DNA of 64,000 bases from Cokeromyces recurvatus (lineage: Eukaryota; Mucoromycota; Mucoromycetes; Mucorales; Mucoraceae): positions 248,001-312,000 of the forward strand of contig NW_026251389.1 in assembly GCF_025118155.1 (NCBI RefSeq), read 5' to 3'. Made by a program: the position numbers and the translations under genes. Under the pieces are notes generated by a model, which did not search any database, had not been told where the DNA came from, and worked only from the letters and a program-made list of their open reading frames with translations. Positions 50,840 through 62,569 of this stretch are shown here, in pieces (positions within the stretch are counted from its first letter, which is position 1; each line of letters opens with the position of its first letter).

Positions 50840-53349
50840 CAATAAAGATGAATTACATATGTTTGTAAAGGCTGGTATAATACTCAGATACCCTAAGCAA
50901 GCAATCGTATGAAGTTTTATACCAACTAAACTTGCTGTATTTATAACAACACATAATTCGATACGATTTAAAAGCAGACTATAACCAGATTCTTCTGCCA
51001 CTGCTGGTATTTGGGTTGTTGTCATTGTCCATGCACCCCCGTGTATAGAATTTTCTACAATAGGTAGAGTAAAGCATTGACTATCACAGGCGTCACTTGC
51101 TGATGAAATTGTAATTCGAGATCCGTCTTCTATATCGAAATTATTTTCGGGTAACCATGATTTGCAAAAATCACTAACAGAAGAAAAACTATCTTTAGGA
51201 TTTTGCAACGTGAATTGGTAAAGCATGATGAGTTTTACGTCTTCGGCTAAAAGCGTCCGATAAATATATTTTAATATGCAACCTTGACTGACACTTATGT
51301 TCATTTGATAGAGAGGGATTACTACATCCATCTCCATATCATGAGATTCACGATGGGTTAGTCTTTGTCCCTTAACTACAAGACAAGTGCCACCTAAAAA
51401 TGCGCCAAAAGTATCCTGAAGAGTACATGATATATCAATATTTCTATCGAATGGACACATTATTAGGTTTTGATAATCCAAATTAGGCAGAATAGATTGA
51501 TGAGATAAGTGAGACCAAGGTTGACGAAGTAATATCTAAATAATGATAATATTTATTTTTTAATTTTATTTTATTTTCAAGATACTTGTATATGTATATA
51601 TTTGATTTTTTCTACTTACTTTTCCTCTATGGGCAAAATGTTTACCAAATCCTCTATCAAAATTAGTAACGAACCAATAAGTGCCTGGTACAGAGCGAGT
51701 TGGAATAACATCAGAAATCCCCTTTTTTTGATCATAAATGAGTTCGTCTTCACTTTAAAAAAAAAAAAAAATAAATAAATTATATAAATATATCACAGAA
51801 AAGTAGTGGTTATAATAAAAATCAAGACTGAAAGAATACACACACACACATACTTAAATTATATTTACCTATCATCATCTTCCGTATTTACATTGTTCTT
51901 TAAATTTTTAAGAGGTAAAGGTGGATAATCAGAGTATTTTCCACCACACCAAAATAATCGATCTATTCTCTCAAATTCTTTTTTCTCAAAAGTTTCATAA
52001 ATCCATGCAGTGCCAAATAAAGCCGATGAAACATGAGTTGAACTTGCGATTTCGATATCTTTGTATGATTTAAAATTACTTCCACCCTGTATATATTTTC
52101 CCCAAATGTTTATACCAAAATAGATATCAAAACTTGATTTATTATAATATCGCTCTGCGGTTAATCTTTGAGCTATTGTAGGATATAACTTTTTCCGCCA
52201 ATAATTCAAAATAATACCATCTGTGCTTTTAAAGAAAAGCTCATTTTTATCTGTTAATTGATTCTGCCAATTTATTTTGCTTGTATAAGTCATACTGTCA
52301 TACCAAATGACTTTTGAACCTGGTAGTTCTTGATGCATTGTTTCAGTTAAATAACCCAGGAATCTACTCGAACAAAAGAAGAAGAAGAAATACATATAGG
52401 CATACATATATTGTATTAATAATAATAATAATAATAATATTTAATTTGTTTATTTTTGTATACTTTGCAAATTCTTGAGCTTTGTATTGTGAACTTGTTG
52501 GGAAAGGAAAAAATTCACACTCAATATAAATCAACCAACCATCAAAATTATAATATTTGGCAATATATACTTTTATTACTATTGTTTAAATGTACATTTA
52601 TAATATATATATTATAATATAAACTTACCTAATTTATCCGCGAAAAAGGGACTCCAGAGTCTTAAATTGTCATTATCATCATTATTTCTTAGATGACATG
52701 GGCCTTGAAGAAGTATCTCTATCTCATGCATATGATTATTCCCTTTAATGAAGAAAGTTCCTAAGCATTGAACTCCATTTCGATGACAGTTGTTGGTCCA
52801 ATTGACAGGAGGTATTGAGACACGTTTACGAGAGAAGCTACAGGTAAAAAGTCAGATAAATAAATCAAGACTAATTATACTGATAATTTATTTACGCGAA
52901 TGTTAAAATAAAACACACAAAACACACACACACATACACACATATACACATATACACATATACACATATACACAATATTTTTATATATATATGTATATAT
53001 ATACTCACTAAATGAATATATCTGCTAAATGCCAATACTGGAAATAATAAGTGGAATCATAGGCATTGCCTTGAATATATTTATCTTCTGTATAACCTCC
53101 TGCCATATCATGAATTAATATTAATTTTGATCTAGAGTTATCCTTTTCACGATATTGTAAAGGTATATTGGATATATTGAATGTATTATTAGAGGGCATC
53201 CAATTGTATAATTCATCTATTGAATGAAGACAAAAGGACTTTGGTGATAATGGGTCAAATTGAAGTTTGCATGAAGGCATTTTATTTGCGCATCCAATAT
53301 TTGTATATATATAAAAAAGAAAGGATAAGAAAGAAGTTAACTTGAACAT
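50404..53349 (-). CDS. Endo-beta-N-acetylglucosaminidase, GH85 (ENGase, Endo-M type), frame broken once
   Basis: Cleaves the chitobiose core of N-glycans; Mucor Endo-M is the best-known relative. Five or six exons from 53349. The N-terminus MFKLTSFLSFLFYIYTNIGC resembles a signal or anchor segment. GH85 blocks follow: FCLHSIDELYNWMPS, KLILIHDMAGGYTEDKYIQG, YYFQYWHLADIFIYFS, GVQCLGTFF, RLWSPFFADKLVYIAKYYNF, DGWLIYIECEFFPFPTSSQ, GSKVIWYDSMTYTSKINWQN and KNELFFKSTDGIILNYW. The catalytic Glu is in YIECEF. The residue two before it is Tyr where the family has Asn. Later come GYLTETMH, FGINIWGKYIQGG and beta-sandwich parts with a (SN)n repeat (about 50800-50840). A run of ten T (plus strand, 50713-50722) shifts the frame just before PITADNMSTKGVILQEE. 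The C-terminal 90 codons end at 50404. Confidence 0.88.
52910..52975. repeat. CA/TACACA microsatellite in an intron
   Basis: (CA)n passes into repeated ATACACAT units in the first intron of the minus-strand GH85 gene, followed by an AT-rich run. Confidence 0.8.
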
Positions 53350-54115
53350 ATATCATAAAATAATTTTAAGTGAATATATCGATCTTATATGTATTTGATA
53401 TATTCGTATAATGATCATGATAAATATATACCTCTAGTACATATATCATGATTCATATACATTTAACCAGATAGTACTTTAACGTCTTAAAAAGCGCGTG
53501 ATTATATCAAATTTGCCCAGATTGGATCAATATGTCGAGGATAAGAACGGTATAATCCACTTTGAGATCGAGAGGGGAAAAATAAGTGTGAAAGAAGAGA
53601 AGGAAAGAATGAATGTGAGAAGAAGAAGGAAATTAGCTTCAAAGTCTTTATTCAAGATTGACTAGAAATGGGGGGGTCAGTTTGTAAGGATAAAGGTAGT
53701 CAATTCCATGTAAAATAATACATATGTTAAGACATTGTATACGCTAAGTATTAACCAAATGTACGGAATAAGAGGTATCTTACCAAAGAAAACAAAAAAG
53801 AAGTATGAGCTAAAAGGAACAACAGGAGCAGGCAATTGTTTCTAGCAGTTGTAATCTATAATGTATATGCAGGCACTCTTTTAGGTATTATTTGGTAGAA
53901 AGTCGGAAAAATATGATTAAAAGATAATCAGGGAATTGAGTCGATTAAGAATTTTAGGTTAATAGAAAGGAGAATAGAATTTGCCGTAGATCAATTTTCC
54001 GTAGAAAATTTTTTATTGGTAATATTTGTTTTTTTTTCGCACTTTGTTATTTTTATTCTCGCATACAAAAAAAAAAAAAAAAAAAAACCTAAAGTATTGA
54101 TCAAATCATTGTCAT
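53350..54115. other. Intergenic, possibly with a LINE 3' UTR relic
   Basis: Upstream of the GH85 gene. A segment at about 53511-53650 starts TTTGCCCAGATTGG and continues into a long purine-rich run (GAAAGAAGAGAAGG...). This echoes the plus-strand picture of the 3' UTRs of LINE copies 1 and 2 (GCCC.. followed by purine-rich DNA), but no LINE coding sequence follows. No gene. Confidence 0.4.
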
Positions 54116-54540
54116 TCGTGTATTGTCTGACTCTATGCTTGGAACCCATTCTCTGGCTGCCTATAGATCCTATTGAACGTAGTCGCCTTCTACGACGGCT
54201 ACCTAGAAAGTTTTATTCATATTGATAGTACAAACTTACCAAAGCCTCATACACGCTCTAATCTCTACTCCTCTACAACTATTGTTGATCTTATTTCGTA
54301 CATCCTTAATATGCTATCTAAATGACCTCTCAATTCACTTTCTAAGCTATTATACTGGAGAACTAATTGAATCCTTCTCCAGCAAACTTTTAGATTTGAT
54401 AATATAATATAGTATACTTTCTAATATTACTTATGGATCCTCCTTCCTCTTTCATTCATTGGGTTTAAAAACATTAGGCCTATATTCCCTTTTTCCTCTT
54501 AAACCCTTCATAAGAATTTTTTTCTCTCTGAATTTGTAAA
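54116..54540 (+). mobile_element. Decayed LINE tail, copy 3
   Basis: On the plus strand LEPILWLPIDPIERSRLLR (about 54138-54195) matches the DPILYLPMTTSERSRVLRW block of copy 2 and DPILWLLMTYNERSRTIRW of copy 1. After stops and frame changes, HTRSNLYSSTTIVDLISYIL (about 54248-54310) matches HVHHRLYMPTSVEDPISFLL. The Cys/His module has lost its conserved residues. A T/C-rich 3' part follows to about 54540, then A-rich sequence (54584-54615) that may be the tail. Opposite orientation to copies 1 and 2; older by its decay. Confidence 0.75.
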
Positions 54541-54724
54541 CTGATTCGAACGAATTTTGATATGTAAAATACTCGTGCTTAATTTAAAAAATAAAAAAAT
54601 AAAAATAAAAAAAATCTTCTGTGCTTATTGAATCTCCGTTTGCTAACAAAGATAAAAAAAAAACTTCTATTTTTGATCTATTGTTCGGGTGGAGGGTATT
54701 AAAAAAAAATTTATTCATGATTTT

Positions 54725-55845
54725 TTAGATAGTTTCCTTAGAAGAAGAACCGCAACCTTCGTCCAACTCTTTTTCTTCTTTCCTAGTTAATCTGGATAAT
54801 GCTGCAGCAGCTAATATTTGTCTTCTAGTTTTAGGTGTATTTACACTATTTAATTCGCTATTATTACTGCTACTACCAAGTCTATATGTGCCTGCTTCAT
54901 ATGTAACATTGTTTTCTATGAATGCTTCATCATCTACTGGATTTTTATATATATCATCACTTAAAGTATGTGCACCATGTGCTGTCCAATCTAGTCTAAC
55001 CACATCTTTGTTTAACTGTCTATTTAAAGCATGAAAATTATCATCATGTTCAATCCAAACCTATCATAGCATTTTAAGATTAGCAGGCTTATTATTATAG
55101 ATAACAGTGGAATACTTACGTTGTGTGTTAATTCATGTAATAATACTTTTCTTATTGAATCATAATGTCTAAATCCTGATAAATCATCTGTTCGTAGTCG
55201 GATTGCAATTAGTTGACCTTTATTTCGATTATATCCCAATATAGAAGTCTCAAAAGGTGTTAGCTCAATTAATTCTCCTACAGACCATTTCCTTTCTACC
55301 ATGATAGCTTTCACCTATATGTTATCATAAATAATCCATGTCTTATGAATATCATAGTTAATTAATTACTATGGTTACTTTACGCCTCTATCATCTCGTA
55401 ATTTTTCTAATAATTTTCTTGCTTTCTCAGGATTAGGAAACTCTTCAATAACTGTAAGCTTATGAAATGTATAATTTGAATTATTAAAGCCCAGTCTCGT
55501 TACTCTAGTAGTCTGTCTTTGTTGATGTTTTTTTAATTGGATAGTGGGAGCTATACGTTTTTGTTCATTCAGTTTTTTATCTTTATTGATGACTTGTTCA
55601 ATTTCGGTGGGTAGACTTCCCATTAGCATTAATTTACTTCCTTCCTGTATAGAAAGCTCTTTTAAAGTAATTTGATCATCCTTCAAGATTCGACCTTTCC
55701 ATAACAATTTTTGACTAGTTCTAGGTAATGATGTTTTCTCTTCGAGATGTTTTTTTATTCCGTCGACAGTTGATTCTAGACTCCAGTCATTAAGATTAAT
55801 GATTTCTGACTTGAAACTAACTTTAAAGCTAATCGTATTTGACAT
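54725..55845 (-). CDS. Ubiquitin-like plus WLM-domain metalloprotease (Wss1-like)
   Basis: Wss1/SPRTN-type proteases cut DNA-protein crosslinks and SUMO- or ubiquitin-marked chromatin proteins. Three exons: 55845-about 55375, about 55314-55122, about 55060-54725. The N-terminal ubiquitin-like domain reads SFKVSFKSEIINLNDWSLES, then LPRTSQKLLWKGRILKDD and LKELSIQEGSKLMLMG. The WLM domain follows: EEFPNPEKARKLLEKLRDDR, then VKAIMVERKWSVGELIELTP, ETSILGYNRNKGQLIAIRLR, and the metalloprotease helix KVLLHELTHNV with HELTH. The third zinc ligand comes across the next intron in WIEHDDNFHALN. Full HExxH...H is therefore kept. The C-terminus lacks a clear SHP or SIM motif by eye. UBL-first WLM proteins occur in fungi and plants. 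Divergent from the SSU1-type gene. Confidence 0.9.
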
Positions 55846-56151
55846 TTTAATAGAAAAAGAAGAAAAATAAGAGTTAAAAGGAAAAAAAAAAAAAAAAAAA
55901 GAAAGGGTGGAGAAGGATAATAATTAAAATATGTGTATTTTGTACCTTAATAAATATGAAGTTTTAATATTAATAATAATGCGTAGTTTTTCTTTTCGTT
56001 TCTTTACTTTTTAAGGAATTAAAATGATATTTTTCGGAATAATTGATGTTTTCACAGTTTTTGGTAATCATAACCTTTCTTCTTCTCCCATTATTGTTAT
56101 ACAAACAAGATGCCAAGATTTGACATTGTCTGCCCTCTTTTATTATGTAAA

Positions 56152-56197
<46 letters not shown>

Positions 56198-56448
56198 TGT
56201 TTGTTTGTTTTCACTTTGGTTTCAAAAGTTTAATTTATAATTTTTACTTTAAATGCAGCAAGAGAAAAAAAATTTTCTATTAATTGAAACAAAAAAAAAA
56301 AAAAAAAGGGCTTAAAGATATGAGTAAAATACACTGCTGTCAATATTCTGAAACAATTGCTATTTATTTGTTACTTATTTTGATTATATTTTTTTTTTTT
56401 TATTGCTAGATTTTTTTTGTTTTCTTTTTTTTTTTTTTTTTTTTCTTC
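55846..56448. promoter_or_regulatory. Divergent promoter region, WLM protease / SSU1-type exporter
   Basis: About 600 bp with T runs at about 56155-56194 and 56425-56443 and an A run near 56289-56306. The short plus-strand frame near 56024 is a poly-T artefact. No specific site assigned. Confidence 0.5.
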
Positions 56449-57600
56449 TTGATAGACGTCAATATGAAAACAGACGAAAGTATGGAAGAAAAGAAAAGTA
56501 AAAGGAAAAGTTTCCCGGAGATAATACAAAATTTCACACCTGCATGGTTTAGTGTGAATATGGGAACAGGTATTTTGTCAATCCTGTTAAAAAGTTTCCC
56601 TTATCAATTCCATGGTTTACATACAATTGCTGTTGTCCTTTTTGTATACAATGTTGTACTATTTTGTATATTTATTTTAATGACATTGGCAAGATATATA
56701 TTTTATCCTCATCTTTTAAAACGTATGTTAAAACATTCGTCACAGAGTCTATTTGTTGGTACACTGCCGATGGGTTTAACGACGATCGTTAATTTTACTA
56801 TCCTTGTCCTTATTGATGATTATCCTTGGGGAAGAAATTTGGCCTTTGTGTTGTGGTGTATTGATTTTGCTCTATCTATCTGTAGTGCATTTATTGTACC
56901 CTTCTTTATTGTCGTACATCATGATCATCAATTAAAGACCTTGAATGGTACTCTCTTGCTCCCCGTTATTCCTACTGTAGTCAATTCTGCCTCTGGAGGC
57001 TTACTTGCACAACACCTTGATGAAACTCGTGGTCTTGTAGTGTTGATGATGTCCTACATGGAAATGGGTATGGGAATCCTTTTAGCATTAATCATCATTG
57101 TGATTTATTTCTGCCGTATCACGATACATAGTTTACCACCAAGGGAAGCCATCATTAGTACTTTTTTACCTTTAGGCCCCTTAGGACAAGGTTGTTATGG
57201 TATGATTCAATTAGGACTCGCTGGTAAGAAAATATTTGCAGATCATTATGTGGAGGGACTTGGAACGGTGGCATTTGGCGTAGGTTTCATTCTCTCCTTC
57301 TTTTTATGGGGTTTGGCTGTCTGGTTCTTTATCATGGCCATCGTCTCTGTTACTTATACATCAAGACAAAGGATCCCATTCAATATGGGTTGGTGGGCTT
57401 TAACTTTCCCTTTAGGTGTCTTTACAACGGGTACCTTAAGTATCGGTACCATCTTGGATTCTCGATTCTTCTTAGTCCTTGCCTCCATCTTAACATGTGC
57501 TCTCGTACTTATCTGGCTTACCGTTACTTTTAAAACCATAGAAGGTGTAATCACAGGTGCGGCATTTAATGCTCCTCCACCTGTGACAAATTCAAAATAA
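56449..57600 (+). CDS. SLAC1/TDT family transporter, sulfite efflux pump SSU1-like
   Basis: An intronless 383-codon frame. TDT/SLAC1-family ten-span proteins move anions: SSU1 exports sulfite, Mae1 takes up malate. The start of the fold, IIQNFTPAWFSVNMGTGILS, is the hallmark of this family (FTPAWFxxxMGTG). It is followed by the first spans, RYIFYPHLLKRMLKHSSQSL, FVGTLPMGLTTIVNF, WGRNLAFVLWCIDFALS, LLLPVIPTVVNSASGGLLA and LPPREAIISTFLPLGPLGQG. Later come FMIQLGLAGKKIF-like and WWALTFPLGVFTTGTLSIG. The LPPREAIISTFLPLGPLGQG block is closer to the SSU1 branch than to Mae1. A sulfite or nitrate-like anion substrate is therefore likely. Codon use is less A/T-ending than neighbours in places (GGC, CTC, ATC), perhaps because of high expression. 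Some 19 polar residues precede the first span. Confidence 0.9.
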   Translation: MIDVNMKTDESMEEKKSKRKSFPEIIQNFTPAWFSVNMGTGILSILLKSFPYQFHGLHTIAVVLFVYNVVLFCIFILMTLARYIFYPHLLKRMLKHSSQSLFVGTLPMGLTTIVNFTILVLIDDYPWGRNLAFVLWCIDFALSICSAFIVPFFIVVHHDHQLKTLNGTLLLPVIPTVVNSASGGLLAQHLDETRGLVVLMMSYMEMGMGILLALIIIVIYFCRITIHSLPPREAIISTFLPLGPLGQGCYGMIQLGLAGKKIFADHYVEGLGTVAFGVGFILSFFLWGLAVWFFIMAIVSVTYTSRQRIPFNMGWWALTFPLGVFTTGTLSIGTILDSRFFLVLASILTCALVLIWLTVTFKTIEGVITGAAFNAPPPVTNSK

Positions 57601-57616
57601 TAGAAATAATAATAAT

Positions 57617-57750
57617 ATCACGACAACGACAACTACTGCTACTACTGCTACTACCATTACTACCTCTACCACTACTATTACTATTACTACTACTACTATT
57701 ACTACTACTACTACTACTACTATTACTACTACTACTACTACTACTACTAG
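57617..57750. repeat. (ACT)n-rich trinucleotide tract
   Basis: Just after the SSU1-type stop codon: long runs of ACTACT with CTACTACTG and ATTACT variants, giving about 130 bp of triplet repeat in the 3' UTR. Too far past the stop to be coding. Confidence 0.9.
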
Positions 57751-58041
57751 CCTTTGTATATTCATGTATAAAACATATATAGAATCATAATAAATCTCAG
57801 CTGTAATATATTACATACACATATTTACTTTTTTTGTTATCAATTTATTAAGCTATACAAAGAAGGGCTAAATTTATTTGAACATATTTGGTAATAATAA
57901 TAATAATGGTAGTAAATAGCATGATTTTTAAATTAAAGATAGTTATAGTAATAAAAGTATAAAGTAAGTATGAATATAAAGAATAAGGAATACATAACAA
58001 AAAAAATAAAGATAAAATAATAATACTAGTAGTAAAGTTGC

Positions 58042-61017
58042 TTAATTATCTTGTAACTCTTTCAACCTGACTCGATCTTCTTCACCAAATGTACCTCTAC
58101 TTGCCGTCTTTTTATCACTTGTTTTATTGTTTGTTAAATGAAGTTTTGACCAGTATTCAATTGCATCAAGTAACTGAATAATCTTTGCTTCATTTTCATT
58201 CAATACATCTTTTTTTTTTTTTTTAAGAAGAAGAAGAAGAAAAGGAGGTTTAAAATGGATGGTCTTTTCTTAATAATGATGATAATTAAACTTACCTCGA
58301 ATAGTACACACTCCATCTAATTCAACACCTTCCAAGGTCATAAATTTGAATGCAGCAATAATAAGATCCATTTTCTTATCATTAGCTGATCTCCCTGGCA
58401 TGGCCATGTGTCTTTCAATTTCTTTTTGAGTTAATTGCTCTAGAAAATCTAAAAGTATATCGCCTGTACTTAATTCTGATAAATGATGAATCTTTTTATT
58501 ATTCCTTTGAATATATTTATTGATCCACTGAATATATCGTTTACTGTGATCGGACAGGTCATCTTCTTTCTTTTGCAAAAGGTGTCTATTGGATTCTATG
58601 ATAGTCATATGTTCTGGATCAATCAAGTCTTCATCTTCTTCATTAGGGTAACAATATGTGGTATTATTAGTTGGTTTTGGAGTCTTTATAAACTTATTTT
58701 TGTAGCTTAAAGAGCTTTGACTGCTACTACTTCCTTCAGCTAGAGATCGTCTTCGACTATTCCCATGGATACTATTAAACCCTGAATCTTTAAGTCGACT
58801 GTTGTAAACACTACTTTCAATTGAATAATTGTCTGATGACGTATGATCGGATGAAAGCAAAGTAGTAATAGACTTGGGTTGCTGAGGATAATGTAATAGG
58901 TTACTATTTGTACTTAGGATAGATGAAGTTCGAGCACCATCTGCTGTTTTCATCATCATCATCTTCATTTCCTCCTCCTCTCTCTGTTCATTTTCTTTAT
59001 CTAAGGATAATAAAGAAAAATGATGATTAAACAATCTCTGTTGATCATGATTGTCTTTAGTGACTGCACTAAATTGCTGGAAAACATTATTTTGTTCCTG
59101 AAAAAGAGTTGAAGGTGGACGTGGACGCATTTTTCGGGCCATTTCTAATGATACAGTTGAAATTGTATTTGAAGACATGACAGGTGCTATTAGAAGAGAT
59201 AAATTGATTAGACAAAAATAAAATAAAATAAAATAAAATAAAATAAACATACATGTATAGTTTCTTGTAATAGTCGCCTTCATTAATGCTTTCATCCATG
59301 CTTTCATTGATTTCTCAGAGTCAGTATAAAAATAAAATGTGCGTTCCTTTTCATGATATGCCATAAAGCAATATTTTCCAGCATGAATATTTTCATCTGA
59401 TTCAATTCTATATCCTTTCAAATTAATGATGCCTCTGATATGAGGAGACTATTTAAATATGTATATGTATATGTATGTGTATATGTATATGTATATGCAT
59501 ATGAATATGAATATATTAATTTATAATAATTATATAGGTACTATTCTTACTTTACCTTTGGATTCTTAAAATAGTATAGATTATATGCTTTAAGAACAAA
59601 CCATCGCTTATTCCAGTTTTTATATTTATCTCCTTGCTTATAAAGCCATCCTTCCATATCCGGTATATCAGAATATGAAGCTACTTCTTCGGATTGTCTT
59701 GTAGCTGGGGAATGAATAGATAAGACATTTTGTAATTGATTCATAGTAGATGGCGATTGTATGAAATTGTATCGATTTGCTTGCTAATTTTTTTTTAAAA
59801 AAAAAAAAAAAAAAAAAATTATTACTCATAAAGAACGGTAATAAAGCTTCTTTAATTACCTCTATATTATTTATTGTGTTACGTTTCCTTTCAACAGATG
59901 AAGAAGAATTATTTTGTAAAGTTGATGTTCTATTCGCATGTATATCAGATGAGCTGTTACGTTGTTGAATATAAGAAGAATGTCTATTCTTTAACTGTGA
60001 ATTTCGAATGATTGTACTATAATTAGATACAAGATCATCCTCAAGGAATTCTTGTTGTTGCTTATAGACGATATCTGACTGTGAATTGTTGATGGCCATA
60101 GTACTACGCTATTTATAAATGAGAAATAATTTAAGTTATTTATGAATAAAGTTTTCAAGGAATACTTTACTCGTTTATTATTATTCCTTGTGTTTGCTTC
60201 TTGCCGTAAAGCATTAATAGCATTATGAATCTTGAACCTTTTACCAAATGTCGCTATTTGAAGTTCTTTTAAAGAGTCTAGAGTCAACTCTAATAAAATA
60301 TCCCCGCTAATTTCTTGATCTAATAATAAAGAAAGAAAGAATATAAATATCAGGAAAAAAAAAGGAGGGGGAAAGGGAGAGAAGAGTTATGAATAAAATG
60401 TTATCTAACTTTTAAAGTTCTCTGCAAGTTCCTTGTCAAATCCGATATGAATTAGCCATATTGCAACTTCTTCTGAACTCCAGTCTTCAATTGGTTTATT
60501 ACTTAGCAAAGGATTCTCTAAAGATTTACTAATGATTGAATGGACGTTTTTAGAGGACATGGAAACTGCTGAAATCAAAGAGGAATGCTGTGTTGAATTC
60601 TTTTGCTGTATAGGTGGTTTCATTTTAGAAATGGTGCTTTCGAGTGAATCGATTTTATTTTCTAATGCAATAGGCGAAGTTATTATTGGAAGTTGATTTG
60701 TTGTATATGTGATTGGGAAAAGACCGATTTCACCTCTTTCATTTTTTCCCTTTATATGTATAAATATATATAAAATATATATATATATATATGAATAAAG
60801 AAGAATGGATAAGTTATTTTTTTTTTTTTGTTATTCTAATTTCAATAATAATAATAATAATAATAAAAAGGAACTGTCATTTCACCTGCCACCAACCATC
60901 ATTAAAACCTTCATCTCTTTCGAGCACGATTACTTTCTCTCCAACATTGATCGAGATCTCATCTGGATTTTCAGCTTCAAACTTATGTATTGTATAAACA
61001 ACTTCAATTCCAGACAT
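58042..61017 (-). CDS. Boi1/2-like polarity adaptor: SH3, SAM, PH and C-terminal CH-like domain
   Basis: Boi-type proteins link Cdc42, formins and exocyst at growing tips. About nine exons from MSGIEVVYTIHKFEAENPDE (61017). The SH3 domain continues VIVLERDEGFNDGWWQ and, after an intron, GKNERGEIGLFPITYT. The SAM domain is IEDWSSEEVAIWLIHIGFDK then ISGDILLELTLDSLKEL. A Ser/Asn-rich linker precedes the PH domain: MEGWLYKQGDKYKNWNKRWF, VLKAYNLYYFKNPK, GIINLKGYRIE, and KAWMKALMKATI. After a long Ser-rich region comes KRYIQWINKYIQRN, LSTGDILLDFLEQLT, IAAFKFMTLEGVELDGVCTI, resembling a calponin-homology fold. The end is at 58042. SH3-SAM-PH is the Boi signature, and the CH-like C-terminus is a notable extra. 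Confidence 0.88.
59217..59249. repeat. (AAAAT)n tract in an intron
   Basis: Pentamer AAAAT/ATAAA repeated about six times inside an intron of the Boi-like gene. It adds an Ile/Phe-rich read-through to the neighbouring frame, which is not coding. Confidence 0.8.
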
Positions 61018-62569
61018 TTAAGTAAATAAAGAAAAGCTGTATTAAAAAGACACAGTTGGAATATATAAAGAGTACAGTGAAAAAGCAGTCAGACTACTTC
61101 AAATGCCGCACTTGTTTGCAATAATAAATTTTAATTTACTAGACCAAATAATTGATAGGTAGCACTAGTCAGTTGCTAAAAGAGAGAGAAAAAGCTATTT
61201 AAAGTCAGAAAGAACTTGAATGAAGCTATTATATAATCATGTAGAACCATTATACTCACAATAGCCTTTGGGCTTTTTTTTTTATGGAAACAAGTCGATC
61301 ATACTTAGAATCAAAGACAATTTACAATAAATTAGAGTCGCTTGTGTGTACAGGATTGGGTTATAAGTAAGATAATGATGATCAAAGTAAAGCCAATTGC
61401 TGTTTAAATAAATGAATAAAACGGGTTTCATTGTTTAAAAGGTCAAAAGAAGGCTTACTGTCAGATAGTGAAAGGTAAGTAATAAATAGGCTATATTGAT
61501 TATATATTAGTAGTCTATGGACCATTGCGCCTTTTTTCTATAGATATCGTTTTATATAAATAGCGTTATGAAATGGGCTATGCTATAATAAAGATTATAA
61601 ATTCCTCCTAGTTAAAAATGGTACTATTACTACCCAAGTGTTCTTATGTCGTAAGCAATAAAAATAAATGGTCAGCTACATAGCAGCACAAATTGCTTAT
61701 GAATCAAGGAATAATAAGATGAAAATAGACTTTTTTTTTTATTCAATACACTTAAAGATAACGTCATGAAGGACTCGTAAGATAATATGTACAAAGCTTA
61801 ATCATTTACCAATTATTAGTCTGTTTTCTAAACGAATTCAAGACTATCTATTTTATTTGCAACAATGTTATTATAGTCCATATCTAATAATACGTAAAGA
61901 TATTGGAATCATAGTTGAAGATAGCATCTGTCTATTGTTATTGGTAAGAAGTAGATAGTCAGTTTTAGCTAATTATTGCTGGATCTTGTAGTAAATAAAT
62001 TGTCATGTAGTGTGTTTACTGTCAATGTTGGAAATAGATTCAATGTATTTAATACACTATTGACAGGCTTAAACCTCTTTGAATGTGTAATGATTGTAAT
62101 AAAGACTTTCCTCAATAAAGCTGCTAATATCCCGAGTCGCGGTATAGTTAGGGAACTTGATTATATGAATGCTGTTAAAATGATAATGAATATCCTGAAA
62201 GAATTTGAACTACATGAGTCACATTATTGAGCACGATAGGAAATGTTAAAAAAAAAAAAATCAAGATATTTATATAGTCATTTTACACTGGTAAATAAGG
62301 TTTAATATAATAAGTTGATGGGTTCTGTTCTCCTCTTTTACATAGTACAAATCAAGTCTATTTTGACACCATGTTAGAGCTTTAATACTTTGTCACAATT
62401 TTTATTTATTTATTTTCAATCCACATCAGAAAAACGATTCATTGGCTATTAGCAAGTCGTGACTGTAGCTCTGTCTCTCTCTCTCTGTCTCTCTCTCTCT
62501 TTTTTTTTTTCCTTTTTTTTTTCCTTCTAAAATTCACTTCAATTTAGACAAAAAATTCAAATAATCAAA
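61018..62569. other. Intergenic region, one unexplained ORF
   Basis: About 1.55 kb between the divergent Boi-like and Brl1/Brr6 genes. It contains an 84-codon plus-strand frame at 61976-62230 (LDLVVNKLSCSVFTVNVGNR, NAVKMIMNILKEFELHES) that is not homopolymer-made but matches no family I know. A (CT)n tract lies at about 62471-62500, likely part of the Brl1/Brr6 promoter. Otherwise featureless. Confidence 0.45.

Noticed and set aside
53511..53650. Fourth LINE 3' UTR
   Set aside because: GCCC plus purine-rich DNA resembles the other tails, but there is no coding block or poly-A end; kept only as a note in the intergenic entry.
56024..56233. Plus-strand frame with a long Phe run
   Set aside because: Poly-T artefact in the divergent promoter region.
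57306..57533. Overlapping plus-strand frame
   Set aside because: Out-of-frame shadow of the SSU1-type gene.
57617..57750. ACT triplet tract as a possible CRISPR-like array
   Set aside because: Simple microsatellite with no spacers; the genome is eukaryotic.
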